From positions 806,001-870,000 of the forward strand of contig VWZL01000166.1 in assembly GCA_013396915.1 (NCBI GenBank): a stretch of 64,000 nucleotides of DNA. The letters are read 5' to 3'. A program made the position numbers and the translations under genes. Positions within the stretch are counted from its first letter, which is position 1. Each line of letters opens with the position of its first letter. The stretch comes from Stercorarius parasiticus. Taxonomy: Eukaryota > Chordata > Aves > Charadriiformes > Stercorariidae. Below are positions 1 to 11,800 of this stretch, piece after piece. The notes below the pieces were generated by a model. It did not search any database. It was given only the letters and a program-made list of their open reading frames with translations, and was not told the DNA's origin.

Positions 1-239
1 TGTGTGAGGTCTTGAGCTTCCCTGTCCTTGGTCCCCTTTTCTTTCCCTTCTGCCCTATTTCCCTCCAGACTCTCAGACACGTGTAAAATTTGATCTGTTG
101 CCTTTCCCCTGGTGATTCCTGCACCTTGCCTTCTCCTCCAGACCAGGCTTTCATCCAGGGCAAAAACTCAGTTTGCCTCTGTAGCTGTTTCATTACCAAT
201 CTCAATGGTAAAAAAAGAATTTCTATTTTTTTTGCCACA

Positions 240-870
240 AGGCCTTTGTCAAGACCACCACCATTGTGGTGCTCACTCTTCAGGCTGGTATCAGACATCA
301 TCCTCAACACAATTCACTCCTTCAATTCGCACTTTTAGGGAACAATAAAGTCTCACAAATTCTCCTTGTTAAGATACTGCCTTTCCTATTCATGCAAGCA
401 ACTCAAGTTTCTCATCCCAGCATCCTTTGTTTGAGGCCTCAACTACTGCAGGTTACTTTTCTCTAGGTTTGACAAATGCGTATTTACCCTGAGGATGCGC
501 ATGCAGAATGCAGCTGCAGAGAGTATTTCCTTATGCTGTGACACTGTCTGTCTGTCTTCACTGCTGTGACAGACACTTGGCTTTCACTTCTCTGCTGTAA
601 AAAGCATTTAGATCTCCTCATTTGTAAAGATTACTCAGGCCAGTTCCCATTGCTCTGTCTCTCAAACATCATTTTGTATTGAAATAAAACTCCCAGGATT
701 GGCTCAGTCGGCTGAGCCACAGCCACAGTTCAGACAGGGGAATTTCTGCTTTCTGCAGGAAAGGAGTGTTTTGTTAAGACCCCAAAAGTGGGTCATTCAG
801 ATCTCTCCATTGTATCTTGTCTTCTCCTCTAACTTTAAGCCCTCCCTCTTTCTGGCATCAGAAAACTTTG
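240..870 (+). mobile_element. L2-type LINE remnant (3' part of the RT-encoding ORF), decayed
   Basis: This stretch runs collinearly with the C-terminal reverse-transcriptase region of L2-clade LINEs. A block near 245-350 resembles the family's 'RNLGIILN...SF..H' segment. Near 355-395 the +2-type frame reads VKILPFLFMQATQ, like the usual 'IAKIRPFLS' motif. 'CTCAACTACTGCA' near 437 corresponds to the family's 'LDYCN' motif, and 'CAGAATGCAGCTGCA' near 507 encodes QNAAA, the family's 'VQNAAAR' motif. The matching parts sit in different frames, so the copy is frameshifted and dead. Similarity continues weakly past 690 into a CT-rich part ending near 870. The 5' limit is uncertain and may reach back to about 60. 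The assignment rests on recalled family motifs, not on an alignment. Confidence 0.72.
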
Positions 871-1819
871 TTTTGAATACCATTCAGTCTGTAGGACAGT
901 AAGATCTGTGACTGGATACTCTAGTGTTACCAGTAATAATCATTCTGTGGAAAAAGTAGAACATCTGCTATGTCGGCACAGCAAAATTCTTTCTTAATAG
1001 CCTTACTTAAAACAGCAGTTGAGGATCGCCGTCCAATAACTGTCGTCTTAGCGCATGACAACAATTACATTTGGAAAAATAAGAGAAAAGTGAAAAGCTA
1101 CTTTTTCATCCATCTTACATTCTCCCACACATAATAAGACAGGTGAAAAATGTTTTACTTGGAGGTAGATGTCACTTCTGAAAGCTTTTAGTCACTAATT
1201 ACACAGTGATTTTGTTTTGTAGCATACTTAATGTCAATTCTCAGCAAATTCTGGTTTGCAAAAAACAGTTGTTAGACTCAAATTTTTATGAGATTAAGTT
1301 TCCAGTCTTTTCTAGGATTTCTGGGTTGTAGTATTTTTCATAGCATTATAACCCTATTAATGTTAAAAAACAATCATAATCTTTAAATGGTTTGTTTTAA
1401 GAAGTTTAAAATGTTTTAACAAGTTCAAAATTGATACATTAAATTGTGCTTAAAACAATAAATAACCGCATCACATCAGGCTGGAATCTTCTCAATAAGA
1501 GGAAAAGCATCCAAAGATTTTGGGCTTGCCTCTCAATTGCGGTGCTGAGCTGATATGTGGGCTGTCCTACAAACTAGATCTTGTGGGGTTTGATAGGCCA
1601 TTTAGATCTGAAGCAATCACATTTAATATTTGGTGTTGACCTGAGGTGCCTAATCCGGAAGGCTGTGTATGCCAGGCTATGTGTGTAGTAAATGAAGAGA
1701 GAGAAAGGCTCCATCAGAAAACAGTTGAATTTGTGGTGTAGTGAATTGCCTTTTCACGGGTGCCTTTCTGTCCTCACTGAATTGAAATGGAAACTAGAGC
1801 CCGAAGTTTTAGGAGAGAA
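871..1819. other. Non-coding, nothing recognised
   Basis: AT-rich sequence with no gene-like open frame and no repeat family I recognise. It lies between the L2 remnant and the MIR-like SINE. The only local structure seen is the perfect hairpin at 700-719, inside the neighbouring L2-derived stretch. Confidence 0.6.
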
Positions 1820-2012
1820 GCCAGTCTTGACTTTTTGTGTTTCTCAGTTTTTGACTATCTAATGGGGATAATATCTCCTTTCACTATATTTTCTATTTAG
1901 ACTGTCAGTTCTTTGGGGCTAGAATTATTTTAACTATGCATGTGTGTCATACCTACAGTAATAGGCCTCGTCTTGCAGGTAGTCTCTAGATGCTACTGAA
2001 GTACACATTGAA
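1820..2012 (+). mobile_element. Ancient amniote SINE, MIR-like with L2-type tail
   Basis: The sequence follows the order of an old amniote tRNA-derived SINE. It has a 'CTCAGTTT...CTAATGGGGATAATA' block (1843-1872), then 'CTATTTAGACTGTCAGTTCT' with 'TTTGGGGC' (1893-1919), then 'TCTCTAGATGCTACTG' (1983-1998). An A-rich tail begins near 2010. The first block is the standard MIR core text. The 'TTTGGGGC' and 'GATGCTACTG' blocks are the 3' tail shared by L2-mobilised SINEs in reptile and bird genomes. Divergence is high, which fits an insertion older than birds. The tRNA-related head is not clear, so the 5' limit is approximate. The exact subfamily name cannot be given without a library search. 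Confidence 0.72.
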
Positions 2013-3936
2013 AAAACAATAAGATTACCTTAAAAGGAATTTATTTTGTGATAATTTAAAGTCATGTTTAATTTTAAGAGAAATTTCCTTGAGCTTTGTG
2101 CATTCATTCTCCTGCTAGTTCTCCCACAATTTCTTTCTCTATAAATCAAATTGAGGGCATCGTTGCATTCCCCTTTGGAAAACCTGGGTTATGTGTGCTG
2201 GGTGGTGGAGCTGACTTCAACCTCTGCTTCAGCATTTGGCCTAGAATCTTCTCAATAGTGAAAGACTAAGTCCTTTTGACAGATCCTGCCAAAGAGATAC
2301 TGCAGGCTTCTGTGGAGACTGTGATTTTAAGATGGTTCTTTTTTTCTTCCTTTTGGAAACACCAGAATGAATGAATGAAAGCAAAAACCTCCTTTCCTCA
2401 TCCAGGAATGTATTCTCCCTGGTCCAGAAAGTCCATGCTGGTCTGAGGTGTTTTTTGAATCTTCCTGTCCTGTTTGGAGCAGGTCTGAATTGAGCATATA
2501 CCTTTTGTAAAACACTTTTTCAAGGAATAGATGCTACAGATTATTACTAAACTACAGGTGTAACTCCGTTATGACTTCTCACTTTGTTCAAAAGAAAAAG
2601 TGAGGCTAATTAGGATTCATGAATTTACAATGGAGAATTGCTTTAATCTTCTCACCTTGTGATTACCCATTTTTGATCATGGTGAAATAAATAGCAAGGC
2701 ATTTTACTTCAGTGTTAGTAGGATAGGAGACTAAACTAGTGGCCAAAGCGGGTCAGAAAAAGACTTTTCTGTTGGAGGTGAAATTTTGTAACTGGCAAGT
2801 GCTTGATGAGATCTCCCAAAACAAATCATTTTTCAAGATGGGCCAATAACCTGAATCAAAATGGGTAATTCCTCTGGAAGTGAAATCAGAAAATCTCAAA
2901 ATGGATATGGCTGTTCACTGGGGAATGTACTGAAACTATACAAAAAATAGTTTAAATATAAAATTTCTTTTGCACTTTCTTTTCTGCTGCAGACCAGCAA
3001 AAGCCTTGTCTGATATTTTTGGTGTTATTAAAATTTCTCACATCTCCCTGTAATGGAGAGCTGGGAACCTTTTTCTTATCCTAGAAATGGACTCTTCAAA
3101 CCTCTCTGGCAGGTCTTGCATTAGAGCACATCTTCGCAATAACGCAGAGGGAAAAAATGACAAGTTTATGTTTTATATGAGGTGATGTTGCCTCTATTCA
3201 CAGTCCATAAGCTGCCATTTCTTCATTCCGCTCTAAAGGCCTCTGTATTGGAGCCATTTTTGAAGGCTACAACACTTAGTTTGCCAGTCTCATGTCGCAG
3301 TTTCCAAGTGTTGTTTGGTGGTCAGGTGAAGCTGCAGCATCAGGCTGTTCTGCTATGCTACCTTTATCACTATAAAGCTGTTCTCTAGAGGTACTTAACA
3401 ATCTGAAATATTGATTTAAGCTTTCTGATTAGCAGCCTGATATAAAACACAGGGACTATAAATCTTCTGTAATATTTGAACAGAGAGATAAATACTGAAG
3501 CTTCCAGATAAAAATACGTGCCTGTAGGAAATGCTGCAGCGGTAGAGTAAGTTTTACACATTTAAGAGCATATTTCCAAAACATTTGTTTTAAACTTAAA
3601 TATGTTGTGCTTCATTTTGCTCTCTGGAATAAAATTATGAAAATTAATTTATTGGTCTCATGTATTAAGTCAAAATCTGCTCATTTCTTTCAGAGAAGTA
3701 GCCCTCTGGGCTAATAGATGTAGTTTTGGTGTAAGTGATTGTCATTAAAAGGTCATAATTTACCAATACATATAAAATGCAGAGGTATCTGTAATGCTTT
3801 CCTTAGCGCTTTGAGAATACAAAGTAACTGCAGTAGTTCAGATGCTGAGAGACAACAACTACTGGTGAATTTTGACTTCTTTTGATGGGAGCCTCTGCAA
3901 GTTTAAAACATTCACTGTGCTTTCTACAAGTTCATT

Positions 3937-3983
3937 GAAAAAAAACAAAACCAAAAACCAAACACAAAACAACCCAAAACCAC
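3937..3983. repeat. A/C-rich low-complexity tract (AAAAC-type)
   Basis: About 47 bases of almost pure A and C in irregular AAAAC/AAACC units. A similar tract lies at 4596-4640. No neighbouring element explains either one. Confidence 0.75.
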
Positions 3984-4595
3984 CTATGAAATTTCTCAGG
4001 CTATTAATTTCTGTTTACTGAGGCAAATTCCACCATTCTGGATTGTATGCAGCCTAACAGCATACACCGCATCAGCAGAATTAGACTAAAATTATACCAG
4101 AGAAATACCATAATTTTGCTGAGAACCGCCCTGTATCAGCCAACTTCTTAGGGCACCTTTTGCAGGAATGTAGAATTTAACCCTTTTGGATTAAGTTCAG
4201 CCCAATATCGAAGACACCGCATCACAAAACTACTTGGATAACTGCGCAGAACACCTTTTAAAAGGCTTCCCCTCCTGCTTCAGCTCCTGGTGCCAAGTAA
4301 TCCTATGGGGAAGTTGCTTTTCTAAATTTATCCATGTCCATTTTGTTGATGTTCAGTCTTTCACAAACATTATTGTTTAGCTGAAATGGCTTTTTCCCTT
4401 CCCTTCCAACAGAAAGGTCTGTCTGACTTTTCTTCCACACCCTTTCAGAAAGGAAAGACATGAAATGATGGTTGCAAAAACCAGAAAGAACCCTTTGTCA
4501 TATGCATTATGGGATAGTTACAGGCAATACAAACCAATACAACCAGTAAGTCCTGTGGGATAGCAAAATAGATGTTCTTCTTCTTTGTGCATCAT

Positions 4596-4640
4596 CAAAA
4601 AAAACCCAAAACCATAACAGAAAAAACCCCACCCTTAAAC
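4596..4640. repeat. A/C-rich low-complexity tract
   Basis: A-runs broken by CCC, ending in 'CCCCACCCTTAAACCAC'. It is compositionally like the 3937-3983 tract some 650 bases upstream. Confidence 0.7.
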
Positions 4641-4779
4641 CACATCATCAGTTTAATTGCAGCTTCAGAATTATGATTGGTGTTAGTGTTGTGTGGATGG
4701 AGAGAGATCACAGCTGGATTGTGTTTTGTCGTCAGGTTGAGCTTGATGTTTTGACAGCTGGGAAATCAAGTTATGACTT

Positions 4780-5280
4780 AAAAACTGAGTAAATTTGATG
4801 TGTAAGTCATGGGAAGGGAATAAATGTAGATGACTGAAATGTCATTTTCCTGAGTCATTTTTATGGCCATGCCCACATTTAAATGCAAAGTAAAGCTTCA
4901 GACCAATGATTAACCCAGGAACAAGATGCTGCTGGTATATTAATTGACCTAATAAAGTATTCTACCTTAGGCGGCCTTTGTCTACATCCATTACATTACA
5001 GCGCAGCCAGTCAGTCAGCGTAGTTATAATTCACACTCACAAAAACTGTGTTTAAATAATGGATGTGATGTGTCAGCCTAGAAAAACTGCCAAAATGGAG
5101 CCAAGAAATCCAGAGTCAATAATACTTTGAAAAGTAGGGGACAAGATTTAAGCACCCCATTCTTAATTCATTTTCATTTACCTGCATCACAATAATGAAT
5201 GTTGCACAAGCAAATGATGCTTCCTCAATTGCTTCAGTATGATAATTAAAGCCCCATAACTTCCCTTTTCAGTAAAGTTT
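4780..5280. other. Candidate conserved non-coding block
   Basis: No repeat family and no coding frame is visible, but the text has the look of constrained non-coding DNA. It is compositionally even, free of simple repeats, and rich in AT-type factor motifs such as 'ATTTAAATGCAAAG', 'CAATGATTAAC' and 'TATTAATTGACC', followed by 'GGCGGCCTTTGTC' near 4971. This is an impression from reading one sequence. Conservation cannot be shown without other genomes. Confidence 0.2.
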
Positions 5281-8200
5281 TCTATTTATTTGATGAGCTC
5301 TTTTTTAGTTTTAATTTAAATGCTATTTTCACAAATCCTATGACAGACATATTTCTCAGGACAGTTCACTAGAGAAATACTTGATATGGCCTGATGATTT
5401 TTTTAGGGTCAGTGCAGCCTTTTTTAGGGTTAAGCAAAACTCTAAATGAATTGCATTAAGGCTCCATGAAAATATTAAACTCTTCATATGAAGTTCATTG
5501 ATAGGTAGGTGCTGGTATGCTTGCCTTTTTATTAAACCTAATTCAAATGTTTCTGATTTGATTGGACTGCTGATGTCCCTGAAAGGTAAACTCTGGAATC
5601 TGCATAAGAACACATCAAAAAACATCTCTTATTACGCTTAAGAGAGGTAAAATTTGCCATCTTGGAGAGGGGCGAATGTAATGATGCCTGCAGTGTTTCA
5701 AGTGCAATCAGGAATCCCAAGGCAAAGTAGCCAAAATGAACATGGAAGACTCTAGAAGAATACAACCTAGAGGAGCAGCTAGAGTGAAAAGGTGAGCTTT
5801 CCCTCTTCAACACAAAAAATGATGATATGTTTTCCCCTAAATTCATGTGGTTATCCAATTGTCATCCTACAGGCAAGCCTAATAAACATAAGATAGATCT
5901 CTATCCCCTTCCAGTCTTTCATGGACATGAGGGTGCCCTGGCGGTAAAGCATGACACCTCACTAAAGTAAAAGTGAAATTAATTAAAGCTTCCAAGATTT
6001 AACTGTGCAACTTAATCCTTAGTTACCAGACCTCAAAAGAGTGTCTGACTTCCCTGCAGGAAGAATAGTAAAAGTAGTTTTCTTATTTGAAATTGCATAC
6101 AGGTTTTGGCTTTCCGATTTGGAATTTCACAAATAACTTTGTGAATGACCTGGCTATCAAGAGGTTCTCATGGGAAAATCTGTCATCCCCAAACATATTG
6201 CTAAAATACAATATCTGTGTTAGAATTAGTCTTTAGAACCTCATAACACACGTGGTTTTAGACTAAAGGTACATCCTTCTTCAGATTCCTGACTCCCGTG
6301 GTTACTCCAAATATTTCAGTCTAGTCTAACAACAAATTTTCAGGCCCTCACTGTGTTGGGCCCTGAAAGTATAAACATCTAACCTATTTTTAATGGAGCA
6401 GAATAACTAGCATGTGCAGAATGTATTGTTTCTCTGTTCTACAATTAGACTTTTAAATCTAACTCTGACTGGGAGTTAATGCTTATGAACTAAAGATTCG
6501 TCTATTCGTAGTTACACCTGCTCCCTCATTTCATGACAAAAAGCTTAATGTTTTATTATGATCTTTTCCTTCTCATCTTAGAAATATAATAACCGCCAGT
6601 CTCTTGCTTCCAAAATGGTTATAAATTTCCTGACTTGCAGTCCACTTTGCCAGAGACATCCATTAAATCTAGATGTTAAACATCAAGTGAGGCTGAATAG
6701 TTCTGAGAGCTGATATCTAAGTTGGAGCTTGATTCATATTTTATGTTGAAGCAAAATGTTTCTTGTAGAAATCTCCAGATCTTTGTCACTCTGCCTCTTC
6801 TGAGGTTTTTACAAGGTCATCTGGCTCAAAAAAGCTTCTGATATGCAAATATAGCTACCCATATTTCATCACAACAGTAACCCAGAGGCCAACTTATTAG
6901 TAGTTAAGGTCCGTTTTTGTTCTGAAGCCACGTAGAGGAAAAATTCTTTGGTTTAGATCTAGAATGGTTAGTGATGGCAATGCACAGTGCAACCTTGTGA
7001 AGAAATTGTGGTTGGGTCAAAGGGTGAAAGTGGGTTACATCTGTATCTTTCTTTTCATGCTAGGTTTTCATCAGGCAAGGTGGAAAAGATGGCTGCAGAA
7101 GATGAACACCACACATATTGGACTGTGCTATTCTCTATTTTGTACCAGTTCTGTGCAGATTTCTAATGAATTATTTATGCTGGTGTAAGAGCGGAGTCAG
7201 GTCCTCTGCAACAGTATCCACAGGCAATAATTTAAAAGCCACATTCAAAGGCCCACGTAACATTTATGGCAAATTCTTGTCTAACTTCCATTTCCTCTTA
7301 CCTCACTAAATAACTGAAGCCAGGAATCTGTCCTTCAGTCCAGAGAATGAATGGATCTGCAGGACATGTAAGCACCCTAGGTTGGATTGACACCATCCGG
7401 TATTGAAATATAACTTGAGCCAAACTGCTATTGATACCAAAGAGGCTACCCTGTTGAAGGAGTGTCCTCTCTACTTAAGAATTCACTTTCTACAACTGCA
7501 TCTGACTGCTGCAGATTTACTCGCAGAAGAACAAGGCCATTTAATTTTTCTCTTCCCCAATAAGACCAAAAAGATGACCAGTGTATTGGAAGTGGTTTGG
7601 GGGGAGGAGGTGTCAAAACGTCCAGTGAGTTACCAACCCAGTCATTCTCATTATGGTTATCACAGGAGTGTATCTGCTCTGATAGAATGATTGTGATTCT
7701 TTTATATTACGACATATAGAAATAGAAAATAATCAACAATGCAGGGATTCAATTTTTGAAGGAATTATCACTTGCCCTGAAGTTAATGTAACTCCCCAGA
7801 ACTGCAAAAACTTGGCCAGTTTTTAAATAATCTGACCTTCTGAATCTTGTGGTTTCAAACTGGGCACCTTGATTAAATGAAATAATTTTAAAAACATGAA
7901 TTACTTTTTTATAATTTGAATGGTTTCTAGAAAATAATCTCCAATGTGAAATAGTGTTTCCCGGATGTTAAATAATAGCTTTTGTGGGTTGTAGCAATTT
8001 TTTTTTAAGATAATCAAGAAACTAATACACCAAGCAATTGCATTTGGAATTTTTCTGTGTTTTCTTCCATTGCAAGTATGTAAAGTGTCACTTACCTTTT
8101 AATCCAAAAATATAACACATACTCTAATTCCCTTTTGGATCTAATAGAAAATTTTGATCAATCTTTTTTAATTAAAAAACATAGATTGTTTGACTGTATT

Positions 8201-8788
8201 TATATTTCCCATGGCAAAAAAATAATTACATCAAAATTTCCCCAACAATGTTTTTATACTTTTCTTTAGCCTTCTTTGATTTTTCTGTGCTGGACTTATG
8301 CTTACAAACTATATAGATGAAAAAGTGTGAATCATGATCATATTGCCTACCTGGTAAGGTACATCCCTTTCCAAAAAATAAATCCATCTTCAATAGATGG
8401 TTAAACTACTGCTTCTTCCATCTACTGACTCTGAGTTTTTATAAACAACACAGAAAACATGTGAAGTGCACCATGAAGCAAAACCCACTGCACAGGGAAA
8501 CTGCCAGAATGCAAGCAAGGGCAACTCTCTCCTATGCCTGCTGCCCCCCCAGGAACATCTGGACAAGGGAATGAGGCACTAAAAGTTGAGCTGAGCTCGT
8601 TGCTACTCTGGTATACCGAGTCAGTCATTCCTACATTTGAAAGAACTGAACGCTCCTGAAATTTCATTAGGAGAAAAGCCTCAGAAATGGGAGGAAAGGA
8701 AAAGCAATCAGCTTCCTAACAGGGCGTTACACTCCCTGGGCCTGGGAGGAGGTCCAGCCCTCTGAATTACCCTCGTTCTGAGGTCTTC
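5281..8788. other. Non-coding, AT-rich; no gene recognised
   Basis: AT-rich sequence with only short, featureless open frames (up to about 106 codons at 5538-5858 on the minus strand, partly overlapping another frame at 5356-5625). Nothing in their translations resembles a known domain. The part at 7880-8250 is especially AT-rich with long A and T runs. Around 7178-7206 'TTATGCTGGTGTAAGAGC' resembles a motif seen in old amniote repeats, too short to assign. Confidence 0.55.
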
Positions 8789-8866
8789 TGATCATTTTCT
8801 TTAGCATTTGAATTGCACTACCCCCAGAGGCCTCATCTGTGTCCTCTGTATAAACACAAGTATGCC
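8789..8866 (-). mobile_element. Ancient amniote SINE tail fragment (MIR-like/L2 tail), internally deleted
   Basis: Read on the minus strand, this piece has 'GTGTTTATACAG', then 'GGCCTCTGGGGGTAGTG', then 'CAATTCAAAT' and an A/T-rich end. This is the order of the same L2-type SINE tail as in the copy at 1820-2012. About 20 bases that normally separate the first two blocks appear to be missing. It is short and old, so the assignment is moderate. Confidence 0.55.
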
Positions 8867-11800
8867 CTAGATCTGTGTGGCTGCGTTTCCGTTTGGATTT
8901 TGTGGATGAGTTCTGCTGTTTGTCTTTCTGGTGAAGCTTATTAAAGGAAAATTCTTCACAAGGTGTTTGATAAAATTATAGCACTTTGCCATTGCTATGT
9001 TTCTGCCATCATATATCATACCGTATAGCTCCAAACTTCACAGAGAAAAACAGACAGTATTTATTTAGCCACCCCATAAGACAATTCTGCTTCCACAGAC
9101 AGCTGCGCCAATCTTATATTTTGCTGACACTAAATGATGGTTGTTTCTGTCCTCACCCTTTCCTTCCCTTACCAGTTCTACCTTTGTCCTTCCTTGTTTT
9201 CCCAGCTCTGTCCCCTCTCTTTTCCACCTCTAGTGCTCAGCAGATCTTCTGTGAGCCACTTTGAATCACTGTCATAACAGGAAATGTTCAGCTTTTGTTT
9301 TTTTCTGGAGTTAGTGAATTAAAGAGACTGTCAAAGAGGACAAAAGGAGTACCAGTGAAGCTAGGAGCATGAAGAACAAGTCAGAGTGGGAATGATTAGT
9401 GTTGAAGAATTAACAGTGATTAGCTCTTAATTCTCACTGTCTTTCAGGACACCACACCCCAGAAGACAGTCAAGGAATTCTAGTATCACTTTTAAGGTTT
9501 AGAGATTACCAGAGAACCCTTCTGGGTTACTGAGATCCTCTTCCATGCCACAGTTGCCCTGGTAGCAAAATTGCTCCTGCCTTCTCTTGTCTTCAGCACT
9601 CATTCCCACGACATTGCCTGGCATAATATACTACACCTGTCACTGCTGCCAGTTCACCTGTTTGTACAGTGTAGCTATGACCAGATTAGCAAAGGAAAAA
9701 AAAAAAGGCAGTTTTTTAAATTTTGGGGTTTTTAAAAAAATTCTGATCAAGTCTTTAAACATTTTACTAAATTCTTGAAAATGTTGTGACTTGCCAAAAA
9801 ACCCAAGACTAGCAAGAATGTGCTAATCAAGAAAGCTAATGCAAATATTCACTTAGGGAAGCTCACGTGTATGTTGGAAAGGAAAAGGGAATCTAATCCC
9901 AGAAAGCGAGGGAGGAGAATTTATCTTCATTTCTTTCAGTCTAGCCCTAAAAACAAAAAACAAAAGCAAAGAGAAATCATAAGATTTCACTGCCATATTT
10001 GGTATAAACCCCTAAATGATGTTTTTTCTGCAAGGGTGGAGAAAGGAAACAGGATGTATAGCTCAATAAAAGACAGGTGGGGGAGATTATGGATAGTCTA
10101 TGTTGCAGCAGAAGAGGAAAAAGAAGCTTTGATTGACTATTCTGAAGAAACTCAAAGATATTTCAGTTATAAAAAATGAGCAATTTGAGCTAACTCTCTT
10201 TGCTAATCTAACCTGGAGGGAGGAAAGCTGGATTGTTCTAAAAGACTTTAAGAGCTAAAATCCAACTCTATTAAACCGTTTTCATAACTTATATTTCTGA
10301 CAGAGTAATTGATCTAAGTGTTCTCTGCAAACATCTGCTACCTGGTATACATTTGGGGGATCTTAATAGGTGCAGTGTTTCTTTCATCATGCTGAAGATG
10401 TTGCACCCAAAGGTGCTCGGTCACAGGAAGGAGACTTCTCATGTAGGTGTAAACTGGTATTCCTTTAGGAAGGAGAAGGCAGTGGAGAGCCAGTGGTTTT
10501 ATGACTTCAAGCACCGTAATATCTGCTGGTTCCTTTGAGAATCTAAAAAGACAATGTTTCCACCTCTGTTCATATTCTTTACACCTGTGATCATAACCTT
10601 TTAGGTTACAGCTGGCTAAAAAGAGGGATCTCTGGGATTTAGAAATGTCATTGTTTGTTTTTATTTTATTTTAATCCAGACTGAATGGAAACCAATTATG
10701 TTTAACTTTGGTTTGCATCAGAAGCTTTCTAGACTCTGTGGTTGTTCAGTGAAATTATCATTGACTGTCATTTGAGAAGAACACGGGCTTCACTGAGCAA
10801 GTCTAGAGAATTTCCATGGTCCTCAGCTTTGTCAATGACTCCCTGAAGTTCCACGGTTAGGCCTGGGATCCAAAGAGGTTGTCAAATGAAAAAATTAAAC
10901 TCTATACACCATTCTTTACAATGATTTTTTTTATTCCTGAGTGGTTTCCAAACCAGTTCTACCTTGAGGGTTCAAGCATAGGAGAACAAGATCAAAGGAA
11001 GGATCTATTGGAACAAATGCACTCTGTGCAAAGCCGGCGGAGCTCGATATGGCCCTGAGGTGTTTCCTGCATGCCCTGAGTAATTCCATTAAATATTGAA
11101 CTCCCTTATTGTTGCCCATCTGTAAGCACAGTCAAGCATTTCTTGGACTGAAAGACCTGCAGAAATGAATCTAACATTCACCTCTAACATTCCCAGCGTT
11201 TAAGCATAAGCTGAAAGTAACATCTTGAGTACAAGAGAGTATGTCTAGGGTACTTCATCTCGGTCTTGCATTGAATCTGATATTTCTCAAGGGGAATAAT
11301 GAATTTTATATATAATCTAGCACCCCACATTCAAATAACTTTCTGCTGGGTTTTGGGAGTTTTCCAGTTCCTTTGTGACTGGGTTTTATCATGGACTAGA
11401 AGGAGGGAGTGAACAGAAGTGACAATATCATCAAATCCTGACTTTTTTCTGTCCACCCATCTTATTTGTCCTCTATGCAAAGTCCTACATTGGCAAACCT
11501 GAATTTTAAAAAATTAATAAATTACAAGCGAGATTTTTCTTTAGGCAATTTTCCCAAAACTACCTTCATCCTAGAATCATAACAAGCAAATTTACTGTGC
11601 CATATATCACTGCTAGCTTAATTCAGAATGAGCTGTATTTCAGTATTGGCAGCAGTGGTAAATTGGCTGCAGTCTACTGAAACTTTCTATTTCTCCCCAT
11701 ATAACTTCTAGCTATCTTAGGACCAAATCTTTGTTGAGAGAACAGATAGGACTTAATTTTTACATCCAACCTCTTCAGTTGCTAGATTATTTTATAATAA

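Larger units (their letters stand above)
2013..4779. other. Non-coding, simple A-rich tracts only
   Basis: No coding or RNA gene is seen. It holds a short (GAAT)n run at 2364-2380 and two A/C-rich tracts at 3937-3983 and 4596-4640, both built of AAAAC/AAACC-type units. Such tracts can be decayed retroelement tails, but no element body is recognised next to them. The open frames here (for example 3182-3388) have no recognisable protein content. Confidence 0.55.

Noticed and set aside
9820..10179. 119-codon Lys/Arg-rich plus-strand frame
   Set aside because: The basic composition follows from A-rich DNA, and no nucleic-acid-binding motif is present.
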